NCBI RefSeq assembly: GCF_010499455.1
Contig: NZ_JAAGOH010000021.1
Span: 1 to 64,000, forward strand
Direction of reading: 5' to 3'
Length of the DNA stretch: 64,000 nucleotides
Origin: Ideonella livida
GTDB lineage: Bacteria > Pseudomonadota > Gammaproteobacteria > Burkholderiales > Burkholderiaceae_C
A program made the translations under genes and the position numbers. The notes under the pieces are model-generated. The model saw only the letters and a program-made list of their open reading frames with translations. It was not told where the DNA came from and made no database searches. The first letter of the stretch is position 1; each line of letters opens with the position of its first letter. Positions 49,386 to 57,199 of this stretch are shown here, piece after piece.

Positions 49386-51518
49386 TCAGCCCACCATGCG
49401 CACCTTGAACTCGGTGAACTGGCCGGGGGTGGAGGTCAGCCGGATGCGCGCGCCCAGGCGCTGCACGCTGGCCATCACCACGTCCAGTCCGGCGCCACGG
49501 CCGGCGTGGGCGCTGACGCGGTCGGCGGTGGAGAAGCCGGGCTTGAAGATCTGCTCGACGATCTGCCGCTCGCTGAAGCTCTCCAGCTGCTCTTGCTGGT
49601 ACCAGCCCAGGGCCAGCAGGCGTGCGCGCACTCGGTCGGCGGAGAGTCCCTGGCCGTCGTCGCGCACGGTCAGGGTCCAGCCTTCGTCGTGGGACTGCAG
49701 GCCCACGTCCAGGCGGCCTTCGGCGGCCTTGCCGGCCTGGCCGCGGGCCTCCGGCGTCTCCAGGCCGTGGCTGACGGCGTTGCGCACCAACTGCACGGTC
49801 ACGTCGCGCAGCAGGGCCTGGTCGGCGGGCTCCAGGTCCAGCAGGCCGCCCAGGCGCACCCGGGCGAAGACCCGCTTGCCCTGGTCGTGGGCCATCTGCT
49901 GGATCAGGCGCTCCATCTGGCTGTTGACCGATTCGGTGGCCGTCTCGGTGGCCTCGGCCTCGCCTTGCTGGCGGCACACCTGGCGCAGCGCGCCCACGGT
50001 GCCCAGCAGCTGCTCCAGCCCGCTGGGCAGGGCCAGCAGGGCCTCACCCTGGGCGCTCGGGGTGCTGGCCTCACGCAGGGTCTGCAGCCCGTTCTCGAAC
50101 TGGTGCAGCTGCTCGGCCAGGCTCTCCAGGGCCATCATGGCCGCCTCGCCCTTGAAGGCGTGGATGCGGCGGGCCACGCCGTCCAGGGCGCGCTTGAAGG
50201 TGCTCTCGCCACCGCCGCCGGCGCTGCGCAGCAGGTCGTTGACCTCCAGCAGGCCGGCCTCGGTGCGCTCAACGAACTGGCGCAGGCTGACCGGGTCGGC
50301 CGCCATGGCCGCCAGCATCAGCGAGAACTCGCGCTGGCTGCGGGCACGGTCGGTCTCCAGGCGGCCCTGCAGCTCGATCAGGGCGGTCACGTCCTGCACC
50401 GTCACCAGCAGGTGGCGCACCGCGCCATCGACCACGGCGCGGTTGAACTGGAAGGACAGGGTGCGGCGCACCGGCGCGCCCAGGCGGTTGGACAGCGTGA
50501 CCGCCACCTGCGCCAGGGGGTTGATGCTCTGCACCAGCGACTCCTTGACGTGCGGCTGGAACAGCAGCTCCATGTAGCCGCAGGCGTCCTCCAGGTCCTT
50601 GGGCTGCACCAATTGGGCCAGCACCACCGAGAAGTCGTCACCGGGGCTGACCGGACGGCCGAAGAGCTCGCGCAGCGAGTCCGAGAGCTGGGTGCCCAGC
50701 CGCAGCTCGGGGGTGATGAGGAACAGGCCCTCGCGCACGCTGCCCAGGATCTCGCGGGTCTCCTGGTTGGCGGCGTCGGTGGCGGCGTCCGAGCGCTGCA
50801 GGCGGCGGATGAACTTGAAGAGGATGAAGATGAAGTTGACCAGGGCCAGCACGATGCCGGCGGTCTGCACCAGCCGCAGGGTGCTGGCGCGCTGGCTGGC
50901 GTTGGCCTCCAGCGCGGTGGTCAGCTCGTTCATCAGGCCCAGCAGCTTGAGGTTGTGGGTCTTGGCGTAGGACACGGCGGCCTGCACGTCCGAGGCCTGC
51001 CCCTCGGGGGCCAGCAGCTTGCCCACCAGGGCCTTGTAGGGCTGCCACAAGGCGCCGGCCTTATTCAGGATCTCGGTGGCCTGCTCGCCCTCGGCGCGGT
51101 TGAGCCAGACGGGCTGGCCGTCGCCACCGGGCACGCGGGCCCCGTCGCGGAAGCCACCCAGCGTGGTGTCGAACAGCGCCACGGCCTTGGCCAGTTCCTC
51201 GCGGTCGGCATCCGCGGCCTGGCCCTGCAGGTAGCCGGCCTCGTAGGACAGCAGGGCCTTGGTCATGCGTTGCGAGAGCATGCGCTGGCGGCCCGCCAGG
51301 TTGATGCCCACCGCGTCCTGGCCGATCTGGAACGAGGTGTAGAAATTCAGCACCAGCACACCCAGGTCGAACAGCAGGAAAAAGGCCACCGCGATGATGA
51401 TCTCGCGGTACTTGCCCAGCTGGAAGGCGGGACGGTGGCGTGGGGCGCCGCCGCCGGGGGCGGGGGCGGGGGCGGCGGCGTCGGGCAGGCGGGTGTCGGC
51501 GGCAAGCGTGGTGGACAT
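49386..51518 (-). CDS. CheA-like membrane histidine kinase with P-box sensor
   Basis: A 710-residue kinase in one piece. It has membrane helix 1 at about 38-60, a periplasmic PilJ/NarX-type domain with P-box GINLAGRQRMLSQRM at 71-85 and helix 2 at about 215-237. A PAS-like region is at about 255-385. An Hpt-like domain has His453 in RRIHAFKGEAA, and a CheA-type ATPase has the N box at Asn580, DDGQG at 620-624 and GRGAG at 673-677. It lacks the C-terminal CheW-like domain and any receiver. It probably senses periplasmic nitrate and signals to the adjacent CheY. Start at 51518 behind AGGAG. Confidence 0.9.
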   Translation of the reverse strand: MSTTLAADTRLPDAAAPAPAPGGGAPRHRPAFQLGKYREIIIAVAFFLLFDLGVLVLNFYTSFQIGQDAVGINLAGRQRMLSQRMTKALLSYEAGYLQGQAADADREELAKAVALFDTTLGGFRDGARVPGGDGQPVWLNRAEGEQATEILNKAGALWQPYKALVGKLLAPEGQASDVQAAVSYAKTHNLKLLGLMNELTTALEANASQRASTLRLVQTAGIVLALVNFIFILFKFIRRLQRSDAATDAANQETREILGSVREGLFLITPELRLGTQLSDSLRELFGRPVSPGDDFSVVLAQLVQPKDLEDACGYMELLFQPHVKESLVQSINPLAQVAVTLSNRLGAPVRRTLSFQFNRAVVDGAVRHLLVTVQDVTALIELQGRLETDRARSQREFSLMLAAMAADPVSLRQFVERTEAGLLEVNDLLRSAGGGGESTFKRALDGVARRIHAFKGEAAMMALESLAEQLHQFENGLQTLREASTPSAQGEALLALPSGLEQLLGTVGALRQVCRQQGEAEATETATESVNSQMERLIQQMAHDQGKRVFARVRLGGLLDLEPADQALLRDVTVQLVRNAVSHGLETPEARGQAGKAAEGRLDVGLQSHDEGWTLTVRDDGQGLSADRVRARLLALGWYQQEQLESFSERQIVEQIFKPGFSTADRVSAHAGRGAGLDVVMASVQRLGARIRLTSTPGQFTEFKVRMVG

Positions 51519-51898
51519 GGACTTCTCCTGGGGCCGAGGGGGGGGCGGCCGGGCGTGTCCGGTCACCGTGGGCGGTGATCCGGTCCGAAGGGGCAGGGGC
51601 GACCGAGAGGGAGCGGTCCGCCCCGGTAAGGGCGGACTTGCCGGGGCCGCCCGTGGGCGGTGCCGTGGCCGGAGGTGCCGGCCCCCCCGGAGCCGGCGCC
51701 GGGGGGCAGGGGGCACAACGCAATCCGTGTGCCGTCTTCAGGGGCGGGCGCTGCGCGCGGTCCCGCCGGCTTGACCGTTCTCAAGCCGGCAGGCGCACGG
51801 GCCCGGTGCGTGGACCGCCTGGCGGCTGCCACCGGCCGTTCAGTTTGGTGAATTGCACCAGACTGGGGTGCCGGCGTCGCCGCCCGGGCGGTGGCCGT
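51519..51898. other. Spacer between nrtC and the P-box kinase gene
   Basis: A 380-base region without a gene. A GC hairpin (CCCCCCGG at 51683-51690, CCGGGGGG at 51699-51706) lies about 200 bases after the nrtC stop and may end or process the nrtABC transcript. The kinase promoter should lie in the right-to-left part but no clear element was found. Confidence 0.4.
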
Positions 51899-52699
51899 TC
51901 AGGCCGCCTGCTTTTCCACGTGGGCGTGGCGGGTGTAGAGGAAGTCGATGACCGCCTTGCGCGCGGCCACGTAGGTGGGGTCCTCGGCCAGGGCCACCCG
52001 GTCGCGCGGGCGGGCCAGGGCGACGGCGTGGATCTCACCGATGGTGGCGGCCGGGCCGTTGGTCATCATCACGATGCGGTCTGACAGCAGCACGGCCTCG
52101 TCCACGTCGTGCGTGACCATGACCACGGTGCTCTGGGTGCGGGCGACGATCTTGAGCAGCTCGTCCTGCAGCTTGGCGCGGGTCAGGGCGTCGAGCGCGC
52201 CGAAGGGCTCGTCCATCAGCAGCACCTTGGGCTCCATGGCCAGGGCGCGGGCAATGCCCACACGCTGCTTCATGCCGCCAGAGACTTCATGCGGGCGCTT
52301 GTGCATGGCGTGGGCCATGTTCACCAGCTCCAGCGCGGCGGTGGTGCGGGCCTTGAGCTGGGCCTTGCCCTCCTTGGCGCCGAACACCCGCTCCACGGCC
52401 AGGTAGACGTTGTCAAAGCAAGTCAGCCAGGGCAGCAGGGAGTGGTTCTGGAACACCACCGCGCGCTCGGGGCCGGGGGCGTTGATCTCGCGGTTGTCGC
52501 ACAGCAGCACGCCGGTGGTGGTCTTGAGCAGGCCGGCGATCAGGTTGAGCAGCGTGGACTTGCCGCAGCCCGAGTGGCCGATCAGGGTGATGAACTCGCC
52601 CTTGTTGATCTGCAGGTGGATGTCGCGCAGCGCCTGGAACGGCCCCTTGGGCGTGGGGAAGATGACGTTGGCTTGCTGGACTTCGATGAAGGCGGGCAT
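51899..52699 (-). CDS. nrtC: Nitrate ABC transporter ATPase
   Basis: A 266-residue ABC ATPase of the nitrate/sulfonate/taurine class. It has Walker A GHSGCGKSTLLN near 40, the Q-loop, signature VSGGMKQRVGIARAL and Walker B VLLMDEPFGALD. It is of the short type without the extra NrtA-like C-terminal domain of cyanobacterial NrtC. It powers uptake with NrtB and NrtA. A 234-base gap with tandem repeats separates it from nrtB. Confidence 0.9.
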   Translation of the reverse strand: MPAFIEVQQANVIFPTPKGPFQALRDIHLQINKGEFITLIGHSGCGKSTLLNLIAGLLKTTTGVLLCDNREINAPGPERAVVFQNHSLLPWLTCFDNVYLAVERVFGAKEGKAQLKARTTAALELVNMAHAMHKRPHEVSGGMKQRVGIARALAMEPKVLLMDEPFGALDALTRAKLQDELLKIVARTQSTVVMVTHDVDEAVLLSDRIVMMTNGPAATIGEIHAVALARPRDRVALAEDPTYVAARKAVIDFLYTRHAHVEKQAA

Positions 52700-52756
52700 C
52701 TTGAAACTCCAAATCAGGGGAAGAGCGGGTACCCGGGCTCCCGGCGTCGGGAGCCA

Positions 52757-52931
52757 TCACCCCGAGGCCAGCGCCGGGCCGCTCCCAAGCGGCCGAGGCA
52801 CCCTCTCGGAGGGTGGCGCCGGTACCCCGGCGCCGGGAGCAGTCACCCCGAGGCCAGCGCCGGGCCGCTCCCAAGCGGCCGAGGCACCCTCTCGGAGGGT
52901 GGCGCCGGTACCCCGGCGCCGGGAGCAGTCA
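52757..52931. repeat. 86-base tandem repeat between nrtB and nrtC
   Basis: Two adjacent copies (52757-52842, 52843-52928) repeat with a period of 86 bases and no differences seen by eye. A degenerate partial copy precedes them (about 52728-52756). Each unit holds several hairpins: GCCGCT/AGCGGC, CCCTC/GAGGG and the perfect GGCGCCGG/CCGGCGCC. The partial copy has GCTCCCG/CGGGAGC. The array can fold strongly in the nrt mRNA. Confidence 0.85.
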
Positions 52932-52933
52932 GT

Positions 52934-53830
52934 TCACTCGTAGGAGAAGCGCTTGGCGATGAGCATGAGGAACTGCTCCAGCGCCAGGCCGACGATGCCG
53001 ATCACGAAGATGGCGATGATGATGTGCTGGACGTTGAGGTTGTTCCACTCGTCCCACACCCAGAAGCCGATGCCCACGCCGCCGGTCAGCATCTCGGCCG
53101 CGACGATCACCAGCCAGGCCGTGCCCACCGACAGGCGCACGCCGGTCAGCAGGTAGGGCAGGACCGAGGGGAACAGGATCTTGGTGATGACCTTCCACTC
53201 GGAGAGGTTCAGCACCTTGGCCACGTTCAGGTAGTCCTGCGGCACGCGCTGCACGCCCACCGCGGTGTTGACCACCATCGGCCAGATCGAGCAGATGAAG
53301 ATGGTCCAGATGGCCGCCGGGTTGGCGCTCTTGAACACCAGCAGGCCGATGGGCAGCCAGGCCAGCGGGGACACCGGCTTGAGCAGGCTGATCAGCGGCG
53401 AGGCCATGCGGTTGAAGAAGGTGAAGCGGCCGATCAGGAAACCCAGCGGGATGCCCACCAGGGCGGCCAGGCCGAAGCCCAGCGCCACCCGCTGCAGCGA
53501 GTTCAGGATGTTCCAGCCGATGCCCTGGTCGTTGGGCCCGTTGCGGTAGAACGGGTCGGCAAACAGCTTGACCGCGGCGTCCCAGGTCTGCAGCGGGGTC
53601 GGAAAGCCCGTGCCCTGCTTGAGGGTCAGCAGCGCCCACACGCCGATCAGCAGGCCCAGGCCCACCAGGGGCGGCAGCACCTTGAGCACCAGGCCGGCCC
53701 AGTCAAAGGGCGCGCGGGGCACCGGCGCGGGCCGGGCCGCCGGGGTGGCGGGCGTGGACGGGGCCTTGGCGGCCTCGGCCGCAGTCGAGGTCGAGGGGCT
53801 GGCGGGGGAATGGAACACGGCACTGACCAT
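52934..53830 (-). CDS. nrtB: Nitrate ABC transporter permease
   Basis: A 298-residue inner-membrane permease of the nitrate/taurine type. The N-terminal 45 residues are a Ser/Ala/Pro-rich cytoplasmic stretch. About six helices follow, with the ATPase-contact loop containing VGTAWLVIVAAEMLTGGVGIG (halves VGTAWLVIVAAEML and TGGVGIGFWVWDEW). It forms the channel for nitrate with NrtC. It lies 33 bases after nrtA and stops three bases from the repeat array. Confidence 0.9.
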   Translation of the reverse strand: MVSAVFHSPASPSTSTAAEAAKAPSTPATPAARPAPVPRAPFDWAGLVLKVLPPLVGLGLLIGVWALLTLKQGTGFPTPLQTWDAAVKLFADPFYRNGPNDQGIGWNILNSLQRVALGFGLAALVGIPLGFLIGRFTFFNRMASPLISLLKPVSPLAWLPIGLLVFKSANPAAIWTIFICSIWPMVVNTAVGVQRVPQDYLNVAKVLNLSEWKVITKILFPSVLPYLLTGVRLSVGTAWLVIVAAEMLTGGVGIGFWVWDEWNNLNVQHIIIAIFVIGIVGLALEQFLMLIAKRFSYE

Positions 53831-53863
53831 GGGGGACTCCTGGAGGGGGCGCGGCCGTCAGGC

Positions 53864-55156
53864 TCAGGCCTTGATCTTGAAACCGTCGGCGTACTTCTTG
53901 GGGTCCTTGCCGTCCCAGACCACGCCGTCGATCAGCTTGCTGGTGCGCATCACGTCCTTGGGCACACTGACCTTCATGGCCGAAGCGGCTTCCTTGTAGA
54001 GGTCGATCTGGTTGATCTGCTTGGCCACGGCCAGGTAGTCGGGGTGGTTTTTCAGCAGGCCCCAGCGCTTGTGCTGGGTCAGGAACCACATGCCGTCCGA
54101 CAGGTACGGGAAGTTGACCGCGCCGTCGTTGAAGAACTTCATGTGGTTGGGGTCGTCCCAGGTCTTGCCCAGGCCGTTCTGGTAGCGGCCCAGGATGCGC
54201 TGGTTGATCGCGTCCACGCTGGTGTTGATGTAGGACTTGGCCGCCACCGCCTCGGCCATCTTCATCTTGTTGGACAGGCTGGCGTCGATCCACTTGCTGG
54301 CTTCCAGCACGGCCATCATCACGGCGCGGGCGGTGTTGGGGTACTTCTTGACGAAGTCGCCGGTGGTGCCCAGCACCTTCTCGGGGTGGTCCTTCCAGAG
54401 GTCCTGGGTGGTGTTGGCGGTGATGCCGATGCCGTCCAGGATGGCGCGGTGGTTCCAGGGCTCGCCCACGCAGAAGCCGTCCATGTTGCCCACGCGCATG
54501 TTGGCCACCATCTGCGGCGGCGGCACGGTGATCAGCTTGGCGCCACTCAGCGGGTTGATGCCGTGCGCGGCCAGCCAGTAGTGCATCCACATGGCGTGGG
54601 TGCCCGTGGGGAAGGTGCCGGCAAAGGTGTACTCGCGCGGGTTGGCGGCCATGACCTTGGCCAGCGACGGGCCGTCGACCGCGCCCTTGTCGGCCAGGGC
54701 CTTGGACAGGGTGATGGCCTGGCCGTTGTGGTTGAGCGTCATCAGCACGGCCATGTCCTTCTTGGGCCCGCCGATGCCCAAGTGCACGCCGTAGACCAGG
54801 CCGTAGAGCACGTGGGCCATGTCCAGCTCGCCGTTGACCAGCTTGTCGCGCACGCCGGCCCAGGAGGCCTCCTTGGTCGGGACGATGGTCACGCCGTACT
54901 TCTTGTCAAAGCCCAGCACGCTGGCCATGACCACGCTGGCGCAGTCGGTCAGCGGGATGAAGCCGATGCGCACCTCCTCCTTCTCGGGCTTGTCCGAGCC
55001 CGCCGCCCAGGCGCCGCCCGGCAGCCAGCTGGCCGAGGCGGCCACGGCCGCGGCCCCCGCGCCCTGCAGCAGCTGGCGGCGCGACAGCGCGGGCGTCGAG
55101 GACTCGGCGCCGGCGGGGGCGGCCATCGGGGTCGATTTGTCGGAGCTGCTCATCAT
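53864..55156 (-). CDS. nrtA: Nitrate-binding periplasmic protein
   Basis: A 430-residue NrtA/CmpA-type receptor. It has a Tat signal (LSRRQLLQGAGAAAVAASAS), then the mature start EEVRIGFIPLTDCASVVMAS. Conserved pocket stretches include TFPTGTHAMWMHYWLAAHGI and FCVGEPWNHRAILDGIGITA. It captures nitrate (possibly nitrite) in the periplasm for NrtBC. It starts at 55156 (tandem ATG codons) behind GAAGGA and is preceded by a leader with an ANTAR-type RNA and a sigma-54 promoter. Confidence 0.92.
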   Translation of the reverse strand: MMSSSDKSTPMAAPAGAESSTPALSRRQLLQGAGAAAVAASASWLPGGAWAAGSDKPEKEEVRIGFIPLTDCASVVMASVLGFDKKYGVTIVPTKEASWAGVRDKLVNGELDMAHVLYGLVYGVHLGIGGPKKDMAVLMTLNHNGQAITLSKALADKGAVDGPSLAKVMAANPREYTFAGTFPTGTHAMWMHYWLAAHGINPLSGAKLITVPPPQMVANMRVGNMDGFCVGEPWNHRAILDGIGITANTTQDLWKDHPEKVLGTTGDFVKKYPNTARAVMMAVLEASKWIDASLSNKMKMAEAVAAKSYINTSVDAINQRILGRYQNGLGKTWDDPNHMKFFNDGAVNFPYLSDGMWFLTQHKRWGLLKNHPDYLAVAKQINQIDLYKEAASAMKVSVPKDVMRTSKLIDGVVWDGKDPKKYADGFKIKA

Positions 55157-55234
55157 TCGATCCTTCGGGGCTGAAGTGAGGAAAAGGGGGAGGGGGCGTC
55201 TTGCCCGCTGTGCGGGGCGCGTCAGCGGCGCAGG

Positions 55235-55289
55235 AAAAAAAAGAGGCGTCCGTCGTGCACAGCAGTGACGCTGTGCCGATCGGACGCCT
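55235..55289 (-). terminator. Intrinsic terminator (attenuator) in the nrtA leader
   Basis: On the minus strand AGGCGTCC (55289-55282) pairs with GGACGCCT (55251-55244), enclosing a second stem GCACAGC/GCTGTGC, and is followed by C and eight T residues (55242-55235). It lies between promoter and nrtA, so it must be overcome for nrt expression. Its 5-prime arm overlaps the second ANTAR hairpin. Confidence 0.88.
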
Positions 55290-55349
55290 GTGTCCAAAAA
55301 CCGCTCTGGTTTACCTACAACCTGACCATGCAGCTCGCCTTTGAGCTGC
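55282..55349 (-). ncRNA. Two-hexaloop ANTAR antitermination element of the nrtA leader
   Basis: P1 is GCAGCTC-AAAGGC-GAGCTGC (55349-55330). P2 is GGAC-ACAGGC-GTCC (55295-55282). Both loops are six bases with A at position 1 and G at position 4, the established ANTAR recognition signature. The 3-prime part of P2 is also the 5-prime arm of the terminator, so P2 formation and termination exclude each other. A small AAACC/GGTTT hairpin lies in the 34-base linker. P1 begins one base after the predicted start site. Confidence 0.85.
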
Positions 55350-55360
55350 GTGCAGTGCTA

Positions 55361-55376
55361 TGCAGAGACCGTGCCA
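55361..55376 (-). promoter_or_regulatory. Sigma-54 promoter of nrtABC
   Basis: On the minus strand TGGCACGGTCTCTGCA fits TGGCAC-N5-TTGCA except for one base, with the invariant GG and GC at the right spacing. Transcription would start near 55350, immediately before the first ANTAR hairpin. This agrees with NtrC-controlled nitrate uptake. Confidence 0.78.
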
Positions 55377-55470
55377 GCCCTTCGCCAGACCGCCCTCCCC
55401 GGGGCGACCGCGGGTTGTACGCTCAACCTGGCGGCAGGCGCACCACAAGGCGACCCCCGCCGGCCTGCTC

Positions 55471-55486
55471 TGCACCAAAAGGATGC
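55471..55486. promoter_or_regulatory. NtrC-like enhancer site
   Basis: TGCACCAAAAGGATGC resembles the NtrC consensus TGCACCA-N3-TGGTGCA in its left half and in four bases of the right. A second partial site, GTGCACAAGTGTGC, follows at 55491-55504. Both are 120-155 bases upstream of the predicted sigma-54 start, the normal enhancer distance. The rest of the 55377-55525 spacer holds nothing else I can name. Confidence 0.4.
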
Positions 55487-55525
55487 TGCGGTGCACAAGT
55501 GTGCGGCGTACCACGCGGCCCGCCC

Positions 55526-56101
55526 TCAGCCCAGCCCCACCGGGGCCGGGGCGCGGTTCAGGATGGTCTGCACCACGCCCTGGTAATCCTCCAGCGAGCC
55601 GTGGCCGGCCAGCGGGTCCCGGTTGCGGGCGAAGGCCGCGTCCAGCGCGGCCCAGTCTTCGGGCGCCAGGTGGGCCAGGGCCGCCGGCAGCACCGTCTGC
55701 TCCTCGATGCCCATGTGCTCCAGGTAGAACTCCACATAGCGCGCCGCGGCCACCTCAAAGGCTTCGCGCCGGGGCTCGCCCATCACCTCGTAGGCCAGCA
55801 TCAGGTGCTCCAGGTGGCGGATGGCGCGCTCGCCGTTGCCATGCTCACGGTCCAGGCGGTCCAGCACCTCGGCCAGCCCCGGCACGCGCGCGCGCAGCTG
55901 CGGGAACAGCAACTGGCTCTCCTTGGTGTGGTGCAGCCGCTCGGGGAACTCGTCGATGTAGAACAGCATCGCCCGCAGCACGCCGAAGTCCGGCGGCCGG
56001 CCCTCGCGCCGGGACTGCGCCAGCAGCAGCAGCAGCGAGCGCAGCATGGCGGCCAGGGCTTGGTGTTCTTCCTTGATGACGGTGTAGGCGTGAGGGCGCA
56101 T
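55526..56101 (-). CDS. Hemerythrin-domain protein
   Basis: A 191-residue four-helix protein of the hemerythrin HHE family. Iron ligands are likely His/Glu in KEEHQALAAML, FPERLHHTKESQLLFPQL, REHGNGERAIRHLEHLM and YLEHMGIEEQTVLPAAL. Such proteins bind oxygen or nitric oxide or repair nitrosative damage, which would suit a neighbour of nitrate genes. It ends about 150 bases upstream of the nrt sigma-54 promoter and is divergent from rlmJ. Start at 56101. Confidence 0.88.
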   Translation of the reverse strand: MRPHAYTVIKEEHQALAAMLRSLLLLLAQSRREGRPPDFGVLRAMLFYIDEFPERLHHTKESQLLFPQLRARVPGLAEVLDRLDREHGNGERAIRHLEHLMLAYEVMGEPRREAFEVAAARYVEFYLEHMGIEEQTVLPAALAHLAPEDWAALDAAFARNRDPLAGHGSLEDYQGVVQTILNRAPAPVGLG

Positions 56102-56296
56102 GGGCGTGGCGGCGGCAGGGCCGCGGCAGAAAAAAGGGGGTGCCGCAAGATAGAAGCCCCCCCTGGGGTGGGCGTTGACCTGCCTCAAGACGGCCAGCCG
56201 CTACAGTCCTGCCTCTCCCCAAACCAGGGAAGTCCCGAAGAGGATGCCGCCCGCGGCCCCGCCCCCTCCGCTTCCCGCTGCAGAAGAATCTCCGCC

Positions 56297-57199
56297 ATGC
56301 TCGCCTACCGCCACGCCTTCCATGCCGGCAACCATGCCGACGTGCTCAAGCACCTTGTCCTGGCGCGCGTGCTGCGCTACATGGCCGCCAAGGACAAGCC
56401 CTTCCGCTACATCGACACCCATGCCGGTGCCGGCGGCTACCAGCTCAAGGGGGCGCAGGCGTTGAAGAACGCCGAGCACCGCGACGGCATCAGCCGGCTC
56501 TACGGCCGCGCCCGCCTGCCCGAGATGCTGGCCGACTACGTGAACCTGGTGCGCGAGTTCAACATCGCCTCCGACGCCAGCCTGGACGCCGAGACCCAGG
56601 CCGCCCAGCGGGCCGACAAGGGCTACACCCCGCCGTTGTCGCTGTACCCGGGCTCGCCCTCCATCGCCCGCGCCCTGCTGCGCCCGGGCGACAGCATGCG
56701 CCTGTTTGAACTGCATCCGGCCGATGTGCGCACCCTGGCGGCCCACTTCGACGGCCAGCGTGGCGTGCAGATCCTGCATGAGGATGGCTTTGCCGGCCTC
56801 AAGGGCCAGGTGCCGCCGCAGCCGCGCCGCGCCGTGGTGCTGATCGACCCCTCCTACGAGCTGGTGAGCGACTACGGCAAGACCGTGGCCAGCCTGCGCG
56901 AGGCCGTGGGCCGCTTTGCCGAGGGCGTCTACATGGTCTGGTACCCCATCGTGCGCCGGGTGGAGGCCGTGCAGTTGCCCAAGCGCCTGGCGGGCCTGGC
57001 CCCCAAGGGCTGGCTGCATGTGCGCCTGACCGTCAAGGACGTGGACCCGCAAGGCTTCGGCCTGACCGGCAGCGGCCTGTTCATCCTCAACCCGCCCTGG
57101 ACCCTGCACCAGGAGCTGGCCGCCGTCCTGCCCACCGTGGTGGAGCTGCTCGCCCAGTTCGAGGGCGCCCAGTTCGAGATCGAGGAACAGCCCGCATGA
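56297..57199 (+). CDS. rlmJ: 23S rRNA (adenine2030-N6)-methyltransferase
   Basis: A 300-residue SAM-dependent methyltransferase. It has the N terminus MLAYRHAFHAGNHADVLKH, the SAM site region IDTHAGAGGYQL near 40-51 and the catalytic motif LIDPSYE (a DPPY-type motif) near 187. It modifies A2030 of 23S rRNA. Overlaps the following CoA-transferase gene by four bases. Confidence 0.95.
   Translation: MLAYRHAFHAGNHADVLKHLVLARVLRYMAAKDKPFRYIDTHAGAGGYQLKGAQALKNAEHRDGISRLYGRARLPEMLADYVNLVREFNIASDASLDAETQAAQRADKGYTPPLSLYPGSPSIARALLRPGDSMRLFELHPADVRTLAAHFDGQRGVQILHEDGFAGLKGQVPPQPRRAVVLIDPSYELVSDYGKTVASLREAVGRFAEGVYMVWYPIVRRVEAVQLPKRLAGLAPKGWLHVRLTVKDVDPQGFGLTGSGLFILNPPWTLHQELAAVLPTVVELLAQFEGAQFEIEEQPA

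Noticed and set aside
52109-55174. 1021-residue open frame on the plus strand across nrtABC
   Set aside because: It is antisense to three clearly recognisable transporter genes, and its translation is low-complexity His/Gly/Val/Leu text typical of reverse frames in GC-rich DNA.
56115-56165. Terminator-like G-run/C-run followed by six T in the hemerythrin leader (minus strand)
   Set aside because: The stem is only a G-run against a C-run with a large loop, and no hexaloop pair precedes it; not enough for an attenuator.
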